From the NCBI GenBank assembly GCA_009923125.1, contig RFUD01000144.1, positions 1 through 6,404 on the forward strand: 6,404 bases of DNA, given 5' to 3'. Below, piece after piece: positions 4,816 to 6,404 of this stretch. Positions within the stretch are counted from its first letter, which is position 1. Every line of letters starts with the position of its first letter. The position numbers and the translations under genes were made by a program. The notes beneath the pieces were generated by a model. That model saw nothing but the letters and a program-made list of their open reading frames with translations, made no database searches and had not been told where the DNA came from. Source of the DNA: Planctomycetia bacterium. GTDB lineage: Bacteria > Planctomycetota > Planctomycetia > Pirellulales > UBA1268.

Positions 4816-6360
4816 CAGGGTTTTCGTTTTGATCCGCCGGACGAGGACGGCGTGCCGGCTTTCTACACGCAACGAGTGAGCGCGGGCGGTTTTCCGATCG
4901 TCGCCTCGGCCCGGGTCAATCCCTACGCGCTCAAGGAAGCCGCATATTTGGTCGACCTGATGCTGGCGAAACGCCCCGACGTGCGCGCGGCGATGATCCA
5001 AAGCGGCGCGCGTCTCTCCATCCTCGCGTGGAATGAATTCACGTGCGACCAGCCCGAATGGGAATGGCTGGCGGCGACTCCCGTGCCGGACTTTCCCGGT
5101 GTCTCCCCTCGCGATTACCGCGATGCGCGCGCCCGCGGCATGGGCGGGAGCCTGACCGATCCGTTCTGTTCCTGCGCCGAGGAAAACCTGCTCGCTTACC
5201 CCGGCGATCCGTACTCGCAGGAGAACATCCTGATCCACGAATTCGCGCACAACATGCACCTGCGCGGATTGTCGAACGTCGACCCGACGTTCGACGCCCG
5301 GGTGAAGCAGGCCTACGAAAGCGCGATGAAGGCCGGGTTGTGGAAGGGCAAATACGCGGGCGTGAACCACCACGAGTATTTCGCCGAGGGGGTGCAGTCG
5401 TGGTTCGATAACAACCGGGAGAACGACCATGACCACAATCACGTGAACACGCGCGCCGAACTGCTGGCCTACGATCCCGGCCTCGCCGCGTTGTGCCGGG
5501 AAGTCTTTGGCGACACCGAGTTGAGATACACGAAGCCCACCACGCGTCTAACCGGCCATCTCGCGGGCTACGATCCGACGAAAGCGCCCACGTTCGTGTG
5601 GCCGGAGCGGCTCGCCACGTTGAAGGCCCGGATCCGACAGCAGGCGCAGGCCCGCAGCGATGCGGCCAACGCCAGCCCGCGGCCCGTGGAGGGCTCATCC
5701 AAACCAAGGCCCGCGGGCACCGCCCGCTTCGATCCTGTCGTGCGCGACATCGAAGGCTGGAAGGTTCACCTCGAACCGAGCCTGGTTGACGGCGAGCATC
5801 GCGAGCTGGGCGTGAAGGCGCGGGCGATGCTCGCGAACCATCTGCAGCGTATCCGGATCCTCGTTCCCCAAGGTCCGTTGGCGAAACTGCAGCAGCTGGA
5901 GATCTGGCTCGAGCACAGCCACCCGACGCTCAAGGCCAAGCAATACCATCCCAGCCGCGACTGGCTGGTGGCGAACGGGCATGACCCGCGCCTCGCGCGC
6001 AAGGTCCACATCCCGCAGGCGCGCGACCTCCTCTCCCGCGAGCAGATGCTCAAACACCCCGCCGTGATTCTCCACGAGCTTGCGCACGCCTACCACGATC
6101 AGGTGCTGGGCTTCGAACACCCGGCAATCATCGCGGCTTACGATAAGGCGAAGGCGGCGGGTAATTACGAGGAGGTGCTTGCCCACACCGGCCGGATGAC
6201 GCGGCACTACGGCCTGACCAATCACAAGGAGTACTTCGCCGAGGGCACGGAGGCGTTTTTCTATCGGAACGACTTTCATCCTTTCGTCCGCGCCGAGCTG
6301 AAGGAGCATGACCCCACGCTGCACAACCTGCTCGTCGAAATCTGGGAGCCGGCCAAGTGA
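4807..6360 (+). CDS. Tandem two-domain zinc metallopeptidase-like protein, N-terminus apparently missing
   Basis: About 517 residues from GTG 4807 (start uncertain). Two homologous domains are joined by a Ser/Ala/Pro-rich linker near 280-305. Domain 1 has IHEFAHNMH (His144, Glu145, His148), then NHHEYFAEGVQSWFDNN (Glu190, Glu194) and TRAELLAYDPGLAALC. Domain 2 has LHELAHAYHDQ (His423, Glu424, His427), then NHKEYFAEGTEAFF (Glu475, Glu479) and VRAELKEHDPTLHNLL. HExxH supplies two zinc His and the catalytic Glu; the first Glu of EYFAE is the likely third ligand, 46 and 52 residues on. Spacing and the N-x-x-E-(F/Y)-F-A-E pattern resemble the anthrax lethal factor catalytic domain (gluzincin, clan MA); this is motif comparison, not a search. 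Domain 1 also has DPFCSCAEENLL. Both sites look intact. No signal peptide or Shine-Dalgarno precedes about 4807, and upstream codons look antisense to another gene, so the true 5' end is probably lost. Substrate unknown. Confidence 0.75.
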   Translation: MPVQGFRFDPPDEDGVPAFYTQRVSAGGFPIVASARVNPYALKEAAYLVDLMLAKRPDVRAAMIQSGARLSILAWNEFTCDQPEWEWLAATPVPDFPGVSPRDYRDARARGMGGSLTDPFCSCAEENLLAYPGDPYSQENILIHEFAHNMHLRGLSNVDPTFDARVKQAYESAMKAGLWKGKYAGVNHHEYFAEGVQSWFDNNRENDHDHNHVNTRAELLAYDPGLAALCREVFGDTELRYTKPTTRLTGHLAGYDPTKAPTFVWPERLATLKARIRQQAQARSDAANASPRPVEGSSKPRPAGTARFDPVVRDIEGWKVHLEPSLVDGEHRELGVKARAMLANHLQRIRILVPQGPLAKLQQLEIWLEHSHPTLKAKQYHPSRDWLVANGHDPRLARKVHIPQARDLLSREQMLKHPAVILHELAHAYHDQVLGFEHPAIIAAYDKAKAAGNYEEVLAHTGRMTRHYGLTNHKEYFAEGTEAFFYRNDFHPFVRAELKEHDPTLHNLLVEIWEPAK

Positions 6361-6364
6361 CTGG

Positions 6365-6404
6365 ATGAATTTGAAGTCGTTTCCCGCCATCCTCATCGCC
6401 GCGC
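6365..6404 (+). CDS. N-terminus of a downstream, probably exported protein (cut by window edge)
   Basis: An ATG at 6365, four bases after the metallopeptidase stop, opens a frame reading MNLKSFPAILIAA before the window ends. A Lys-containing n-region followed by a hydrophobic run is how a signal peptide begins, so the product is probably exported. No strong Shine-Dalgarno is seen; the short gap suggests translational coupling with the preceding gene. Only 13 codons are visible and nothing further can be said of its function. Confidence 0.45.
   Translation, partial: MNLKSFPAILIAA

Noticed and set aside
3439..6360. A 973-codon open frame on the plus strand running through the whole icd region into the metallopeptidase
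   Set aside because: Its first 450 codons are the exact antisense of icd and its upstream tail, with arginine/valine/histidine-rich low-complexity translation. Only the part from about 4807 reads as a real protein. High GC makes such antisense frames stay open.

Overview
The window is GC-rich bacterial DNA, very probably from a planctomycete or a related member of the PVC group. The evidence is strong G/C-ending codon use, good AGGAGG-type ribosome-binding sites with frequent GTG starts, two small secreted proteins of a planctomycete-like style, and a MerR-type helix-turn-helix fused to TPR repeats. This assignment is an inference from style; no marker gene fixes it.

Layout from left to right. 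(1) The N-terminal part of an unrecognised lysine/proline-rich protein runs off the left edge on the minus strand (1-170). (2) After a 231-base divergent spacer come two co-directional small secreted proteins on the plus strand (402-734 and 749-1282), 14 bases apart and each with a clear Shine-Dalgarno. The second carries a dense Cys/His cluster after its signal peptide. (3) A 145-base convergent spacer holds three strong hairpins and a thrice-repeated CGGCATCC(T/A)GCCG unit. (4) A minus-strand operon is read from 4593 down to 1428: NADP-dependent isocitrate dehydrogenase, a DUF429-type predicted nuclease overlapping it by four bases, then a MerR-HTH/TPR protein 26 bases further on. (5) Upstream of that operon, 4672 to about 4800 reads best as the C-terminal end of a further minus-strand gene. 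(6) From about 4807 the plus strand encodes a protein with two homologous zinc-metallopeptidase-like domains, each HExxH followed by NHxEYFAEG. Four bases after its stop, a new signal-peptide-like N-terminus starts and runs off the right edge.

The main anomaly is at about 4800-4815. The minus-strand C-terminus loses its upstream part there, and the metallopeptidase begins there without a signal peptide or ribosome-binding site. Codon ending also changes. I read this as a join between two unrelated stretches, either an assembly chimera or a real rearrangement/transfer junction. If it is a chimera, the right-hand 1.6 kb may come from another organism, possibly another PVC lineage.

The isocitrate dehydrogenase is central metabolism (TCA cycle, NADPH supply); nothing in the sequence ties its operon partners to that pathway. 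I see no tRNA, rRNA, CRISPR array, transposase or convincing new defence system. The least understood contents are the paired secreted Cys/His-rich proteins, the hairpin repeat cluster, and the duplicated-domain metallopeptidase.
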